From Bacteroidota bacterium (GTDB lineage: Bacteria; Bacteroidota; Bacteroidia; Chitinophagales; Chitinophagaceae): DNA of 64,000 nucleotides. Below are positions 1 to 8,912 of the stretch, in pieces (the stretch's first letter is position 1; every line of letters starts with the position of its first letter). Position numbers and translations under genes: made by a program. The stretch is taken from the NCBI GenBank assembly GCA_024640255.1, contig JAHEFI010000002.1, positions 1 to 64,000 on the forward strand. The letters are read 5' to 3'. The notes under the pieces are model-generated. The model was given only the letters and a program-made list of their open reading frames with translations, did no database searches and was not told where the DNA came from.

Positions 1-1064
1 ATAAATATGATACTGCTAAAACCTTAGACCTACCTGTTGTGTATTTTACCAAAGAAGGTTTTGCTAGCTTCTTTAAAGATGAAACAGGTACTTACGAAGT
101 AGAAGCGAATATTCAATTTGACCATCCAACAAGAACTGCGCATAATGTTGTAGCTTTTATTAATAACAATGCATCTACTACTGTTGTTTTGGGTGCACAC
201 TTGGATCATTTAGGATATAACGAAGACAAACATGGTTTGGATTTAAACAATGATATTCATAACGGTGCTGATGACAACGCTAGTGGTACTGCGGCTTTGA
301 TGGAATTAGCCAAAGGCCTTGCTAAAAAATCTCCTAAGAATAATAACTATTTAATTATTCATTTCTCTGGAGAAGAATTGGGTTTATTAGGTAGCAAATA
401 TTGGTTAGATCATCCTACCATGCAAGCCAATTTTAATTACATGATTAATATGGACATGGTTGGTAGATATGATACTGCGCGTAAATTAACCGTAGGTGGT
501 TATGGTACTTCTGCTAATTGGGCTAGTATTTTAAAAAATGTTTCTACCGATTTAATCACGCATTATGATAGTGCTGGTACTGGTCCAAGTGATCATGCTA
601 GTTTTTATAGAAAAGACATGCCTGTTTTATTTATGTTTACTGGAAGTCATGCTGATTATCATAAATCTACAGATGATGCCGATAAAATTAATTATGTAGG
701 AGAAGCCGCTGTAGTGCGTTATGTGCAAGAGATTGTAGAAGCAGGCGATGGCTTGGGTAAATTTGATTTCTTAAAAACCAGAGAGCAATCTATGGGCAAG
801 AGCACTAAGTTTTCTGTGAGCTTAGGAGTAATGCCTGACTATGCATTCACAGGCACAGGCGTTAGAATTGAAGGATCTAGTGCAGGTAAACTAGGAGAGA
901 AGCTTGGTTTAAAACAAGGAGATATTTTATTGCAAGTGGGCGATTATAAATTGATTGATGTGATGAGTTATATGCAAGCCTTGGGTAAATTTAAAAAAGG
1001 GGATAAGACTACATTAGTGATTAAAAGAGATAAAGAAGAAATAAAATTTGATATTCAATTTTAA
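1..1064 (+). CDS. M28 family metallopeptidase with C-terminal PDZ domain (5' truncated)
   Basis: Zinc-dependent aminopeptidase of family M28, probably exported. The reading frame is open to the window edge (frame starting at base 3), so the signal peptide and the N-terminal part lie outside; the GTG at 39 is only an internal codon. Co-catalytic zinc ligands are visible in order: GAHLDHLG (His), NGADDNASG (bridging Asp), HFSGEELG (Glu-Glu with the general base), NMDMVGR (Asp) and SHADYHKSTDD (His). The last ~80 residues look like a PDZ domain (SLGVMPDYAF, then GLKQGDILLQVGD), which in such peptidases binds C-terminal tails or regulates access. A second M28 peptidase without this PDZ region lies about 45 kb downstream on the other strand. 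Confidence 0.9.
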   Translation, partial: KYDTAKTLDLPVVYFTKEGFASFFKDETGTYEVEANIQFDHPTRTAHNVVAFINNNASTTVVLGAHLDHLGYNEDKHGLDLNNDIHNGADDNASGTAALMELAKGLAKKSPKNNNYLIIHFSGEELGLLGSKYWLDHPTMQANFNYMINMDMVGRYDTARKLTVGGYGTSANWASILKNVSTDLITHYDSAGTGPSDHASFYRKDMPVLFMFTGSHADYHKSTDDADKINYVGEAAVVRYVQEIVEAGDGLGKFDFLKTREQSMGKSTKFSVSLGVMPDYAFTGTGVRIEGSSAGKLGEKLGLKQGDILLQVGDYKLIDVMSYMQALGKFKKGDKTTLVIKRDKEEIKFDIQF

Positions 1065-1087
1065 TAGCTTTGAATAAATAGTAATCA

Positions 1088-1531
1088 ATGGGTGCAAAAT
1101 TAATTTTAGATCAGGATGCCATTAATGAAAGTGACTTCGAAGGGTCGCGTATTTTAGGTATTACTGCACCCATTAAAAATTATCAGTTTTGCATTTTACT
1201 CAATCAAATTATGGGCTTTGAATTTAGGTTTAATCCCAATCACGAAATTGCTTTAAAGAGAAAAAACAGAACTTATTATTTCTCTATGTATGAAGCTACA
1301 GAGCCCTCTACCAGCATTCAGCACTTTGTTTACCACAACCAATTTGATGGAGAATATTTATTGCCAGAATTAAAACATATGGATTTTATCTGGTGGATAA
1401 GAGGTGAGTGGATTGAAGACGAAAAAGTAAATGACATTTTACAAACCATTCGTACTATTAAGGGCGTGCAATTAGTAGCAGAGTTAACGCCTGATCAAAT
1501 TAAAAACAAGGGTCACCTTATTTTTGAATAA
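1088..1531 (+). CDS. IPExxxVDY family protein
   Basis: Small (147 aa) soluble protein of the Bacteroidota-restricted IPExxxVDY family; its function is not known. The N-terminal half carries the family core (ITAPIKNYQFCILLNQ, GFEFRFNP) and the family signature appears as LPELKHMDF. It starts 23 bases after the peptidase stop. Its 3' end overlaps the 3' end of the convergent selD by 14 bases with no terminator between them, so the two transcripts probably run into each other. Family recognition is from memory of the pattern; no biochemical role is implied. Confidence 0.8.
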   Translation: MGAKLILDQDAINESDFEGSRILGITAPIKNYQFCILLNQIMGFEFRFNPNHEIALKRKNRTYYFSMYEATEPSTSIQHFVYHNQFDGEYLLPELKHMDFIWWIRGEWIEDEKVNDILQTIRTIKGVQLVAELTPDQIKNKGHLIFE

Positions 1532-2570
1532 TAATTCTTTTTTCTGTTGCTGCTATACAAACACCAATTGGTTCTCTGTATTGTATTCCTAGATTTTCTA
1601 AAATAGTTTGCACTTCTTTTACTGCTTCTGGTGCAACGGCTATTAATAATCCTCCATTGGTTTGTGGATCGGGTAATAAAACACTTGCTTCTTTTTCATC
1701 TATCTCTGGCGCTAATACAATACCATCCTGCGTTGCATTCCAGTTTCTTGCTGTGGCCCCTGGGATGGCTTTTTGTGCAATGTATTCCCTTACTTCTGGT
1801 ATAATAGGTAATTTACTATAACTGATTTCTGCAGTTAAATTACTTCCTTGCATCATTTCTGTTAAGTGTCCAGCTAATCCAAATCCAGTAACATCTGTCA
1901 TCGCATGCACCGCACTTAATTTTCCTAATGCTTCTCCTGCTTTATTAATGGTGGTTAATTGCTTTACTAATTTTTCTAAATGTTGTTCTGTTAACAATCC
2001 TCTTTTTTGTGAAGTAGCTAAGATGCCTACGCCTAATGGTTTGGTTAAGATTAATACATCACCTTCTTTAGCGGTATCATTTCTTTTTAAGTTTTCTATT
2101 GCCACTATTCCATTCACTACCAATCCAAAAATAGGATCCTGACTATCTATACTATGTCCACCTGCTATCACGATACCCGCATCAGCACAGGTTTTGCGCG
2201 CACCTTCCATTACTTGTGCTGCAACACTTGCAGGTAATGTTGCTAAGGGCCATCCTAAAACAGCTAATGCAAAAATTGGTTTGCCTCCCATCGCATACAC
2301 ATCACTAATAGCATTGGCTGCTGCAATTTGTCCAAAGGCAAATGCATCGTCTACTATCGGCATAAAAAAGTCTGTGGTAGAAATGATGGCATTTTTTTCA
2401 TCTATCTGATACACTGCTGCATCATCTCTGCTATCGTTGCCTACTAATAATTGTGGTATATTATTTTTCGCGCCTACATTATGTGCTGCTAATATTTCTG
2501 ATAATACAGATGGTGCAATCTTACATCCACATCCTCCTCCTTTTGAATGCTGCGTTAATTTGATGTCCAT
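1518..2570 (-). CDS. selD: Selenide, water dikinase
   Basis: Makes selenophosphate from selenide and ATP for selenocysteine or 2-selenouridine synthesis. The N-terminus has the diagnostic glycine-rich catalytic loop HSKGGGCGCKIAP, with Cys at the position that is Sec or Cys in the family. AIR-synthase-like motifs follow (DDAAVYQID, TTDFFMPIVDD, ANAISDVYAMGG, TDVTGFGLAGH, DPQTNGGLL). The start ATG at 2570 gives the usual family N-terminus; the longer reading frame to 2618 adds 16 unlikely residues inside birA. The start overlaps the end of birA by 16 bases, so the two are probably cotranscribed. No selA, selB, selU or selenoprotein is in the window, and the glutathione peroxidase at 35.5 kb is a Cys form. 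Confidence 0.95.
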   Translation of the reverse strand: MDIKLTQHSKGGGCGCKIAPSVLSEILAAHNVGAKNNIPQLLVGNDSRDDAAVYQIDEKNAIISTTDFFMPIVDDAFAFGQIAAANAISDVYAMGGKPIFALAVLGWPLATLPASVAAQVMEGARKTCADAGIVIAGGHSIDSQDPIFGLVVNGIVAIENLKRNDTAKEGDVLILTKPLGVGILATSQKRGLLTEQHLEKLVKQLTTINKAGEALGKLSAVHAMTDVTGFGLAGHLTEMMQGSNLTAEISYSKLPIIPEVREYIAQKAIPGATARNWNATQDGIVLAPEIDEKEASVLLPDPQTNGGLLIAVAPEAVKEVQTILENLGIQYREPIGVCIAATEKRIIIQK

Positions 2571-3196
2571 AGTGGTTTCATGTTTTCTATTGTGGCTTCG
2601 TCTCCAACTTGTATCCAATGTTGTATACTCTCGCTCAATGCTTTACTTAATTCGGTCTGCAATCTAGCAATTTCCCATTGCCTTCCAGTGATTTGTCTCA
2701 ATGAAACTGGATTGGGTGCATCCCGACTAAAACTGGTTTGATTAATATTGAATCCTATTCCAATCACTGTCCAAGTCCATTCTGCTCCTCGAAGACTGTT
2801 TTCAATTAAAATGCCCCCTGCCTTTCTGTCACGCCAATAAATATCATTAGGCAATTTTATAAGGGTTTCGTCTCCAGCAATTGCTCCAAAAAAGGCTTTT
2901 GCCCCTATGGCCACTGCTGCTGAAAGGCCTTTTTGGTCCTCTGGTCCCCAATTTTTACCTGGATTTAAGCTTTTTAGCTCTAAAACATAGCTACAAAGTA
3001 GGTTTTGTCCCTTTTCGCTCTCCCAAACCCTACCATGTTGTCCTTTTCCATGGGTTTGAAAGGGGGTATTATAACAACTGCCAGATATGGCCTTTCCCGC
3101 TTTGATTTGCTCCATGGCATAGATATTGGTACTATCTATGAAAGGCAGTTCGATGAGCGGCGCTCCTATTGTGATAATTGGTGTGGCAGGTAACAA
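2555..3196 (-). CDS. birA: Biotin--[acetyl-CoA-carboxylase] ligase
   Basis: Activates biotin to biotinyl-AMP and attaches it to the carrier protein of biotin-dependent carboxylases. The catalytic domain is recognisable: DSTNIYAME near the N-terminus, the biotinyl-AMP loop as HGKGQHGRVWES (usual GRGRxxR), KLPNDIYW (usual KWPND) and KAGGILIE. At 213 aa it lacks the N-terminal helix-turn-helix, so it should be a monofunctional (group I) ligase and not a biotin-operon repressor. The start appears to be TTG at 3196; no ATG gives a complete N-terminus. It is divergent from rsfS with only 53 bases between the chosen starts, and it overlaps selD downstream. Confidence 0.93.
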   Translation of the reverse strand: MLPATPIITIGAPLIELPFIDSTNIYAMEQIKAGKAISGSCYNTPFQTHGKGQHGRVWESEKGQNLLCSYVLELKSLNPGKNWGPEDQKGLSAAVAIGAKAFFGAIAGDETLIKLPNDIYWRDRKAGGILIENSLRGAEWTWTVIGIGFNINQTSFSRDAPNPVSLRQITGRQWEIARLQTELSKALSESIQHWIQVGDEATIENMKPLWTSN

Positions 3197-3204
3197 AGAA
3201 TTGT

Positions 3205-3212
3205 TATTTTTG
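3205..3212 (+). promoter_or_regulatory. Bacteroidota -7 element for rsfS
   Basis: TATTTTTG fits the Bacteroidota -7 consensus TAnnTTTG. No TTG lies at the usual 19-20 base spacing upstream, so the -33 box is weak or absent. If used, transcription would begin around 3217. That is downstream of the upstream in-frame start of rsfS at 3178 and upstream of the TTG at 3250, so the element helps decide the start. Confidence 0.45.
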
Positions 3213-3249
3213 TAAAGTTAGGCATTCAACATTTAAATTATTAGAACTA

Positions 3250-3651
3250 TTGGAACCTCTTTCTTCTTTAAAAGATCGTAAAAAATCTCCGACTCAATTA
3301 ACACGTAGTAGTAAAATTTTCAAAACCATTATCGCGGCTATCCAAGATAAAAAAGGCGAGAATATTATCAGTTTAGACCTAAGAAAAGTGCACGAAGCTG
3401 TGGCTGATTTCTTTATTATTTGCGAAGCGAATAACGCCCCTCAATTAAAAGCGATTATTGATAATATCGATTATGAAGTAAAAACCAAATGCGATGAATT
3501 ACCTTATAAAACAGAAGGTAAGACGGCTGCACAATGGATTTTGATTGACTATATCAATATTGTAGTGCATGTGATGCATCCGGACGCTAGAAAATTCTAC
3601 CAATTGGAAGAAATGTGGAGTGACGCGGATAGCAAACTACACGATCTCTAA
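3250..3651 (+). CDS. rsfS: Ribosome silencing factor RsfS (DUF143)
   Basis: Binds ribosomal protein L14 and blocks subunit joining when nutrients are scarce. The conserved core is visible: SKIFKTIIAAIQDKKGENI, LDLRKVHEAVADFFIICEA, ELPYKTEGKTAAQWILIDY, then VVHVMHPDARKFYQLEEMW. I place the start at TTG 3250, giving 133 aa. The frame extends to 3178, but those 24 residues (Cys- and aromatic-rich) look untranslated and a -7 promoter element lies inside them. The next gene, ftsH, is 47 bases downstream in the same direction; the rsfS-ftsH pairing is common in Bacteroidota. Confidence 0.93.
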   Translation: MEPLSSLKDRKKSPTQLTRSSKIFKTIIAAIQDKKGENIISLDLRKVHEAVADFFIICEANNAPQLKAIIDNIDYEVKTKCDELPYKTEGKTAAQWILIDYINIVVHVMHPDARKFYQLEEMWSDADSKLHDL

Positions 3652-3698
3652 ACTTATTTATATTTTACTTGTTTATATAAGTACTTAAAGCATTATTA

Positions 3699-5762
3699 AT
3701 GATACCTGAAAATAAACCGAAAAGCGGCGGACCTAAATTACCCAAATTCAATATTTATTGGATTTATGGTTTAATCGCATTGTCTTTATTATCTGCGCGT
3801 TTCTTTCAAATCGCGCCAGATGTTTCTACTATCTCTCACAATGAATTTGTGAAGTTGATGGCGAGTGGTGATGTAGAAAAATTTGTTAAAATTGAGAACA
3901 AGAAAATTGTTCGTTTTTACATTAAACCAGACAGCGTTCAAAAAGAATTTTATGTTCAAAAGTTCAAACAAAAATTAGCCAAAGAAAAAGTAAAGGGCAA
4001 TTATTTATTTGAATACAAAGTGGATAGCTGGGATTCTTTCAATAAAGAATTAGAAGATATTTATACTAAGTATGCAGTGGTGAATATACCAGATAGTTCT
4101 GCAGTAGAAGAGAACGATTGGTTTGGTCCTATTGCTAATACTGTTTTCTCTTTAGTATTAATTGTAGTGGTTTGGGTTTTAGTGATGCGCAAAATGGGTG
4201 GTGGCGCTGGTGGTAGCGGTGGCCCAGGAGGTATTTTTAATGTTGGAAAATCTAAAGCTACTTTATTTGAAAAAGGTGGCACTAAAGTAAATATTACTTT
4301 CTCTGATGTGGCTGGATTAGAAGAAGCAAAAGAAGAAGTAATGGAGATTGTAGATTTCTTAAAGCAACCTAAAAAATATACTGCCTTAGGAGGTAAGATT
4401 CCTAAAGGTGCTTTGTTGATTGGTCCTCCAGGTACTGGTAAGACTTTATTAGCAAAAGCAATGGCAGGTGAAGCACAGGTTCCTTTCTTTAGTTTAAGTG
4501 GTTCTGACTTTGTGGAGATGTTTGTGGGTGTGGGTGCAAGCCGTGTGCGTGATTTGTTTAAGCAAGCTAGAGAGAAAGCACCATGTATTATTTTCATTGA
4601 TGAGATTGATGCGATTGGTCGTGCTCGTGGTAAAAACGCCATGATGAGTAACGACGAACGTGAAAATACATTGAACCAATTACTAGTAGAGATGGATGGA
4701 TTTGGTGGAGATACTGGTATTATTATTTTAGCTGCAACCAATCGTCCAGATGTATTGGATAGCGCTTTATTAAGACCTGGAAGATTTGACCGTCAAATTT
4801 CTATTGATCGTCCGGATGTAAAAGGTAGAGAAGAAATTTTCAAAGTGCATTTAGGACCTATCAAAGTTTCTGAAAGTTTAGATATTCATAAGTTGGCTGA
4901 ACAAACTCCAGGTTTTGCTGGTGCAGATATTGCGAATGTTTGTAACGAAGCTGCTTTGATTGCTGCACGTAAAGGAAAGTCTGGCGTAGAGATGAAAGAT
5001 TTCCAAGACGCAATTGATAGAGTGATTGGTGGATTAGAAAAGAAAAATAAAATTATTTCTAAGGACGAGAAAGAAGTAATTGCCTACCATGAAGCAGGTC
5101 ATGCTATTTGTGGCTGGTTCTTAGAACATGCTTATCCTTTATTAAAAGTAACTATTGTACCAAGAGGTACGGCTGCATTGGGTTATGCGCAATACACGCC
5201 TAAAGAACAATACTTATATACCATTGAACAATTAACAGATCAAATGTGTATGACTCTTGGTGGTCGTGCTGCTGAACAAATTTTCTTTGGTAAAATTTCT
5301 ACTGGCGCATCTAACGATTTACAACAGATTACTAGAATGGCTTACTCAATGGTAACCACTTATGGTATGAATGATAAAATTGGTAATGTAAGCTTCTACG
5401 ATCCTTCTCAAGAAAATGCTTTCCAAAAACCTTTTAGCGAAGAGACTGGAAAAATTATTGATGAGGAAGTTCGTAAAATGATTGACGCTGCTTATCAAAG
5501 AACTTTAGCTTTATTACAAGAAAGAAAAGCGGAAGTAGAAAAATTAGCACAAGCTTTATTAACAAGAGAAGTATTGCATAAATCAGATGTAGAAGAATTA
5601 ATTGGTAACAGACCTTTTGAAGAAAAAACAACTTTAGAAGTAGCTGAGACCGAAAGTTTTGCTCCTTCTGAAACAACTGTAGATAGCGCAAGCGCTGCTG
5701 ATATTATTGATACAGCGAATGCAACAATTGATGCAGCAGATGCTGCTGGTAATAATGAATAA
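3699..5762 (+). CDS. ftsH: ATP-dependent zinc metalloprotease FtsH
   Basis: Membrane-anchored AAA+ protease that extracts and degrades misassembled membrane proteins and short-lived regulators. Two membrane segments (about residues 19-38 and 145-163) flank a periplasmic domain of ~105 residues, followed by a Gly-rich linker. The AAA domain has Walker A GPPGTGKT (242-249), Walker B IIFIDEID (297-304) and the second region of homology [17 protein letters not shown]. The peptidase zinc site is HEAGH (464-468). The C-terminal tail is Ala/Asp/Glu-rich and low in complexity. At 687 aa it is of normal length. It is followed after 8 bases by the LUD gene, so it probably heads the ftsH-LUD-lpxH-mscS run. 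Confidence 0.98.
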   Translation: MIPENKPKSGGPKLPKFNIYWIYGLIALSLLSARFFQIAPDVSTISHNEFVKLMASGDVEKFVKIENKKIVRFYIKPDSVQKEFYVQKFKQKLAKEKVKGNYLFEYKVDSWDSFNKELEDIYTKYAVVNIPDSSAVEENDWFGPIANTVFSLVLIVVVWVLVMRKMGGGAGGSGGPGGIFNVGKSKATLFEKGGTKVNITFSDVAGLEEAKEEVMEIVDFLKQPKKYTALGGKIPKGALLIGPPGTGKTLLAKAMAGEAQVPFFSLSGSDFVEMFVGVGASRVRDLFKQAREKAPCIIFIDEIDAIGRARGKNAMMSNDERENTLNQLLVEMDGFGGDTGIIILAATNRPDVLDSALLRPGRFDRQISIDRPDVKGREEIFKVHLGPIKVSESLDIHKLAEQTPGFAGADIANVCNEAALIAARKGKSGVEMKDFQDAIDRVIGGLEKKNKIISKDEKEVIAYHEAGHAICGWFLEHAYPLLKVTIVPRGTAALGYAQYTPKEQYLYTIEQLTDQMCMTLGGRAAEQIFFGKISTGASNDLQQITRMAYSMVTTYGMNDKIGNVSFYDPSQENAFQKPFSEETGKIIDEEVRKMIDAAYQRTLALLQERKAEVEKLAQALLTREVLHKSDVEELIGNRPFEEKTTLEVAETESFAPSETTVDSASAADIIDTANATIDAADAAGNNE

Positions 5763-5770
5763 TACTTACA

Positions 5771-6412
5771 ATGGAATCACAGGGTTCAAGAAGTAAAATA
5801 TTAAACAAGATTAAGCAGGCTTTAAAAGATCCTGTGCCAGTGCCATTTCCTGATCAAGTGGCTGATACGCCTATTTTTATTCCAACAGAAGAAGAATTAA
5901 CCATTGGCTTTGCTGAAAAATTCACTGAACTGCTTGGCAAATTTGTTTACTGTGCAGATGAAGCAGAATTGGTAGATCAATTAACCAAACTAATTCATTC
6001 ACAAAATTGGACCAAGGTTTATTCAAGAGAAGCGGGTTGGTTGGATGATATGAAAGAATACAATTTTGATCCAGTTAATACTGATGATATAGATAGCTGT
6101 GATGTGGCCATTACTTTATGCGATCATTTAATTGCAAGAACGGGCACCATTGTTTTAAGCACTAATCAATTGAGCGGAAGAACTGCTAGTGTGTATGCAC
6201 CTATTCACATTTGTATTGCTTATACACATCAATTAGTATTTGATATTTCGGATAGCCTTCAATTGTTCAAGAATGAGGAAGCTCATTTGCCAAGCATGAT
6301 TAGCTTTGCAACGGGCCCTAGTAGAACTGCCGATATTGAAAAAACTTTGGTAGTAGGGGTGCATGGTCCAAAAGAAGTATATTGCTTCTTAGTAGATAAG
6401 GCAACTGATTAA
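5771..6412 (+). CDS. LUD domain protein (LutC/YkgG-like)
   Basis: 213 aa protein of the LUD (lactate utilisation) superfamily. The characteristic stretch is DVAITLCDHLIARTGTIVL followed by SGRTASVYAPIHICIAYTHQL. LutC is a component of the LutABC L-lactate oxidation system, but neither lutA nor lutB is adjacent. The ftsH-LUD neighbourhood is common in Bacteroidota, so its role here may not be lactate oxidation. It sits 8 bases after ftsH and 18 bases before lpxH. No cysteine cluster or membrane segment is visible. Confidence 0.85.
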   Translation: MESQGSRSKILNKIKQALKDPVPVPFPDQVADTPIFIPTEEELTIGFAEKFTELLGKFVYCADEAELVDQLTKLIHSQNWTKVYSREAGWLDDMKEYNFDPVNTDDIDSCDVAITLCDHLIARTGTIVLSTNQLSGRTASVYAPIHICIAYTHQLVFDISDSLQLFKNEEAHLPSMISFATGPSRTADIEKTLVVGVHGPKEVYCFLVDKATD

Positions 6413-6430
6413 TTATTTTAAATCCAATTC

Positions 6431-7189
6431 ATGGAATTAGCTGCTGGCAAAAAAGTTTATTTTCTTTCTGATTTTCATTTAGGGGCACCTGATGAAAAAG
6501 CTAGCAGGGTTCGCGAAGCACAAATTGTTCAATTTTTACAAACGGCTAGACAAGATGCTGCTGCTATTTTTATAGTAGGAGATATTTTTGATTTTTGGTT
6601 TGAATACAATGAAGTAGTACCAAAAGGTTTTGTGCGTTTATTAGGTTGTTTAGCTTCTATTAATGATGCAGGTATTCCAATCCATATTTTTACGGGCAAC
6701 CATGATTTATGGATGCAAGATTATTTTACCAAGGAAATTGGCGCATCGGTTTATTTTTCTGCGAAGGAGTTTACTTTCTCTGGTAAACAATTTTTTGTTG
6801 CACATGGAGATGGTTTAGGCCCAGGGGATGAAGGCTATAAGTTTTTAAAGAAAATTTTTACCAATCCAATTTGTAAATTTTTATTCAGATGGTTACATCC
6901 AGATTTGGGAATTAAACTAGCTAATTTTTTCAGTAGTCAAAGTAGAATTAAAACTGGCAGCTCCGATGAAATATTTTTAGGAGAAGACAAAGAGTGGTTG
7001 ATTATATATTCTAAAGAACTGTCTCAAACCAATAAAGCCAACTACTTTATCTTTGGTCACAGACATTATGCTTTGGACTTAAAAATTTCAGAGAACGCTA
7101 GATATATTAATTTAGGTGATTGGATTAGATCTAATACTTACGCAGTTTTTGATGGTAATGACCTTCAACTTAAAAAATGGGAAGCATGA
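6431..7189 (+). CDS. lpxH: UDP-2,3-diacylglucosamine diphosphatase
   Basis: Calcineurin-like phosphoesterase that hydrolyses UDP-2,3-diacylglucosamine to lipid X in lipid A synthesis, peripheral to the inner membrane. Metal-binding motifs appear in order: LSDFHLGAP (D14, H16), VGDIFDFWFEY, TGNHDLWM, VAHGDGLGPGD and FGHRHYALDL. The FDFWFEY stretch after GDIFD is typical of LpxH and separates it from generic phosphoesterases. At 252 aa the length is normal. Its TGA stop overlaps the ATG of the MscS gene (ATGA), which implies translational coupling. Confidence 0.93.
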   Translation: MELAAGKKVYFLSDFHLGAPDEKASRVREAQIVQFLQTARQDAAAIFIVGDIFDFWFEYNEVVPKGFVRLLGCLASINDAGIPIHIFTGNHDLWMQDYFTKEIGASVYFSAKEFTFSGKQFFVAHGDGLGPGDEGYKFLKKIFTNPICKFLFRWLHPDLGIKLANFFSSQSRIKTGSSDEIFLGEDKEWLIIYSKELSQTNKANYFIFGHRHYALDLKISENARYINLGDWIRSNTYAVFDGNDLQLKKWEA

Positions 7190-8244
7190 ACCTAAACGAT
7201 ACCTTTTTAAGTAATAGCATTAAAAGCTATTTGATTGTGCTAGGCATTTTTGCTGTTGCATTTATTGTAAAAAGAATTGTCTCTCGTTTTTTTGCAGGAC
7301 TAATCTATACTTGGATTGTAAAAAACAATCATGCCGAATTAAAGAAAGCGCAATTGCATAGATTGGTTGTACCTATTGAACAATTCTTATTGTTCTTGGT
7401 GGCAGCAATTGCTATTTATGAATTACGTTTCCCAGAAGCATGGAACCTGCATTTATTTAAATTAAGTTTTCAGCAGGTTATAGAGTCTTCTACCAAATTG
7501 ATTTTTATCATTTTGCTTATTCGTGTTTGCTTAAGAACCTTAGAATTTATTGCGAAAATTTTAGAAGAGAAAGCAAAAGTTACTGCAGATCAAAGCGACG
7601 ATCAATTGGTATTGTTTTTTAGAGATTTCTTTAAGGTAATATTATATATCATTGGCGTCTTGCTGATTTTGCATTATGTTTTTAATGAAAATATTGGTAA
7701 CCTAGTAACCAGCTTAAGCATTGTGGGTGCGGCGATTGCCTTATCTATGCGTGAGAGCCTGGAAAATATTATTGCTTCTTTTATTATCTTTTTTGATAAA
7801 CCTTTTACGGTGGGTGATTTAGTGAAAGTGAATAATTTTACCGGTACCATTGAAAAAATTGGTTTAAGAAGTACCCGTATTCGAACACAGGATAAAACTT
7901 ATATTTCTGTTCCCAACAAACAAATGGTTGATACTATTGTTGATAATATTAGTTTAAGGACTGAGCGTAAATTTGAAATGGATATGCAGTTAAGTGTTCA
8001 TACACCAGCTACAACTATTAGCGCTTTCACAGATCACTTAAGAAATTTTATCAAGCAACAAGCTGGAGTAGTGAATACCATTGTTATTTTAACAGATGCG
8101 GGTAAACAAGCACATATTATTCATGCAGAAGTGTTTGTTAGTATGCATGTAGACATTAGTGCATTTCAAACTTTGAGAGAGAAAATTAATCTTGAAGCTA
8201 TTCAATATGCTAATCAGCATCAAATAGCATTTGCTGAATTGTAG
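7186..8244 (+). CDS. MscS family mechanosensitive ion channel
   Basis: Small-conductance mechanosensitive channel in the inner membrane that releases solutes on hypo-osmotic shock. About four or five hydrophobic segments precede the pore region GAAIALSMRESLENIIASF, which ends with the MscS-type PFTVGDLVKV beta domain and the LRSTRIRTQDKTYISVPN stretch. I chose the second ATG (7186, ATGA overlap with the lpxH stop); an in-frame ATG 9 bases earlier is also possible. At 352 aa it is longer than E. coli MscS, with an extra N-terminal membrane segment. It ends one base before the convergent MerR gene. Confidence 0.93.
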   Translation: MNLNDTFLSNSIKSYLIVLGIFAVAFIVKRIVSRFFAGLIYTWIVKNNHAELKKAQLHRLVVPIEQFLLFLVAAIAIYELRFPEAWNLHLFKLSFQQVIESSTKLIFIILLIRVCLRTLEFIAKILEEKAKVTADQSDDQLVLFFRDFFKVILYIIGVLLILHYVFNENIGNLVTSLSIVGAAIALSMRESLENIIASFIIFFDKPFTVGDLVKVNNFTGTIEKIGLRSTRIRTQDKTYISVPNKQMVDTIVDNISLRTERKFEMDMQLSVHTPATTISAFTDHLRNFIKQQAGVVNTIVILTDAGKQAHIIHAEVFVSMHVDISAFQTLREKINLEAIQYANQHQIAFAEL

Positions 8245-8245
8245 T

Positions 8246-8827
8246 TTACAAGCTTTCTTTCAAATGCGTTAAAAAGCTCTTGATATTTTTTAGGCTATTC
8301 AATAATGCCATATCCTTATCTGCTTTTTCCTTATTGTTTTTCAAATAAGTCTTAGCGCCATCAATAGAGTATTTCTTTTCTCTTAACAAGAAATAGATTT
8401 GTTTTAAGAATTCAATATCCTGAGATCTAAATAAACGATCGCCCTTTCTTGTTTTACGCGGTTGTAATTGTTTGAATTCTTTTTCCCAATATCTAATCAG
8501 TGAAGTATTTACATTAAACCAAGTAGCAACTTCACCTATGGGGTAATATAATTTTTGTGCTAATATTTCTGCACTAGGCACTTGCAATTTCTCCATATCG
8601 CCTTCCATAGAGGCGAAAGATTTTCTTCCTCTTTTTTGTAAACCAACATTAGATTTATAATGCATGCTGGTTCTAGAAACGCTTGGAAGGGGTTCTTCTA
8701 CCACCATTACTTTTGCAGGTGCTGGCTTCGATTTTTTGATGGTTTTGGTACTTGCTGGAGCAGCGATATGCACCGGTTGTGGTGTATCATTTCCAAATAA
8801 GTCTAACTGCTGCAAGTGTTTAGCCAT
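8246..8827 (-). CDS. MerR family transcriptional regulator
   Basis: 193 aa DNA-binding protein. A MerR-type winged helix-turn-helix lies in the C-terminal half: YPIGEVATWFNVNTSLIRYW, then a Lys/Arg-rich wing ending in GDRLFRSQDIEFLKQIYFLL. The first ~90 residues are a Lys/Pro/Ala-rich, probably disordered extension (SKPAPAK, KRGRKSF). No metal-binding cysteines follow the HTH, so it is not a classical metal sensor. Short-C-terminus MerR proteins of this form are common in Bacteroidota; the target is unknown. A TAACTTTG promoter element ends 4 bases before the ATG, so the mRNA may be leaderless. Confidence 0.88.
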   Translation of the reverse strand: MAKHLQQLDLFGNDTPQPVHIAAPASTKTIKKSKPAPAKVMVVEEPLPSVSRTSMHYKSNVGLQKRGRKSFASMEGDMEKLQVPSAEILAQKLYYPIGEVATWFNVNTSLIRYWEKEFKQLQPRKTRKGDRLFRSQDIEFLKQIYFLLREKKYSIDGAKTYLKNNKEKADKDMALLNSLKNIKSFLTHLKESL

Positions 8828-8831
8828 ATTT

Positions 8832-8839
8832 CAAAGTTA
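8832..8839 (-). promoter_or_regulatory. -7 element upstream of the MerR gene
   Basis: On the minus strand this reads TAACTTTG, a full match to TAnnTTTG. It ends four bases before the MerR start codon, so the start of transcription would nearly coincide with the ATG. No good -33 TTG is seen at the usual spacing. Confidence 0.5.
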
Positions 8840-8901
8840 CTATTCTATTCTTTGACAGATTAGCTTCTAAGAGATTGGTGGATAAATTGTTAAGTATAGC
8901 G

Positions 8902-8909
8902 TAATTTTG
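8902..8909 (+). promoter_or_regulatory. -7 element upstream of the gene at 8913
   Basis: TAATTTTG matches TAnnTTTG and is followed by three bases and then ATG. It mirrors the arrangement at the divergent MerR gene and again suggests a leaderless mRNA. Confidence 0.45.
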
Positions 8910-8912
8910 CCT

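Noticed and set aside
4061-4741. Long open frame on the minus strand inside ftsH (226 codons).
   Set aside because: It runs antisense to a certain gene and has low-complexity Pro/Ser/Thr composition typical of a shadow frame; no domain is recognisable.
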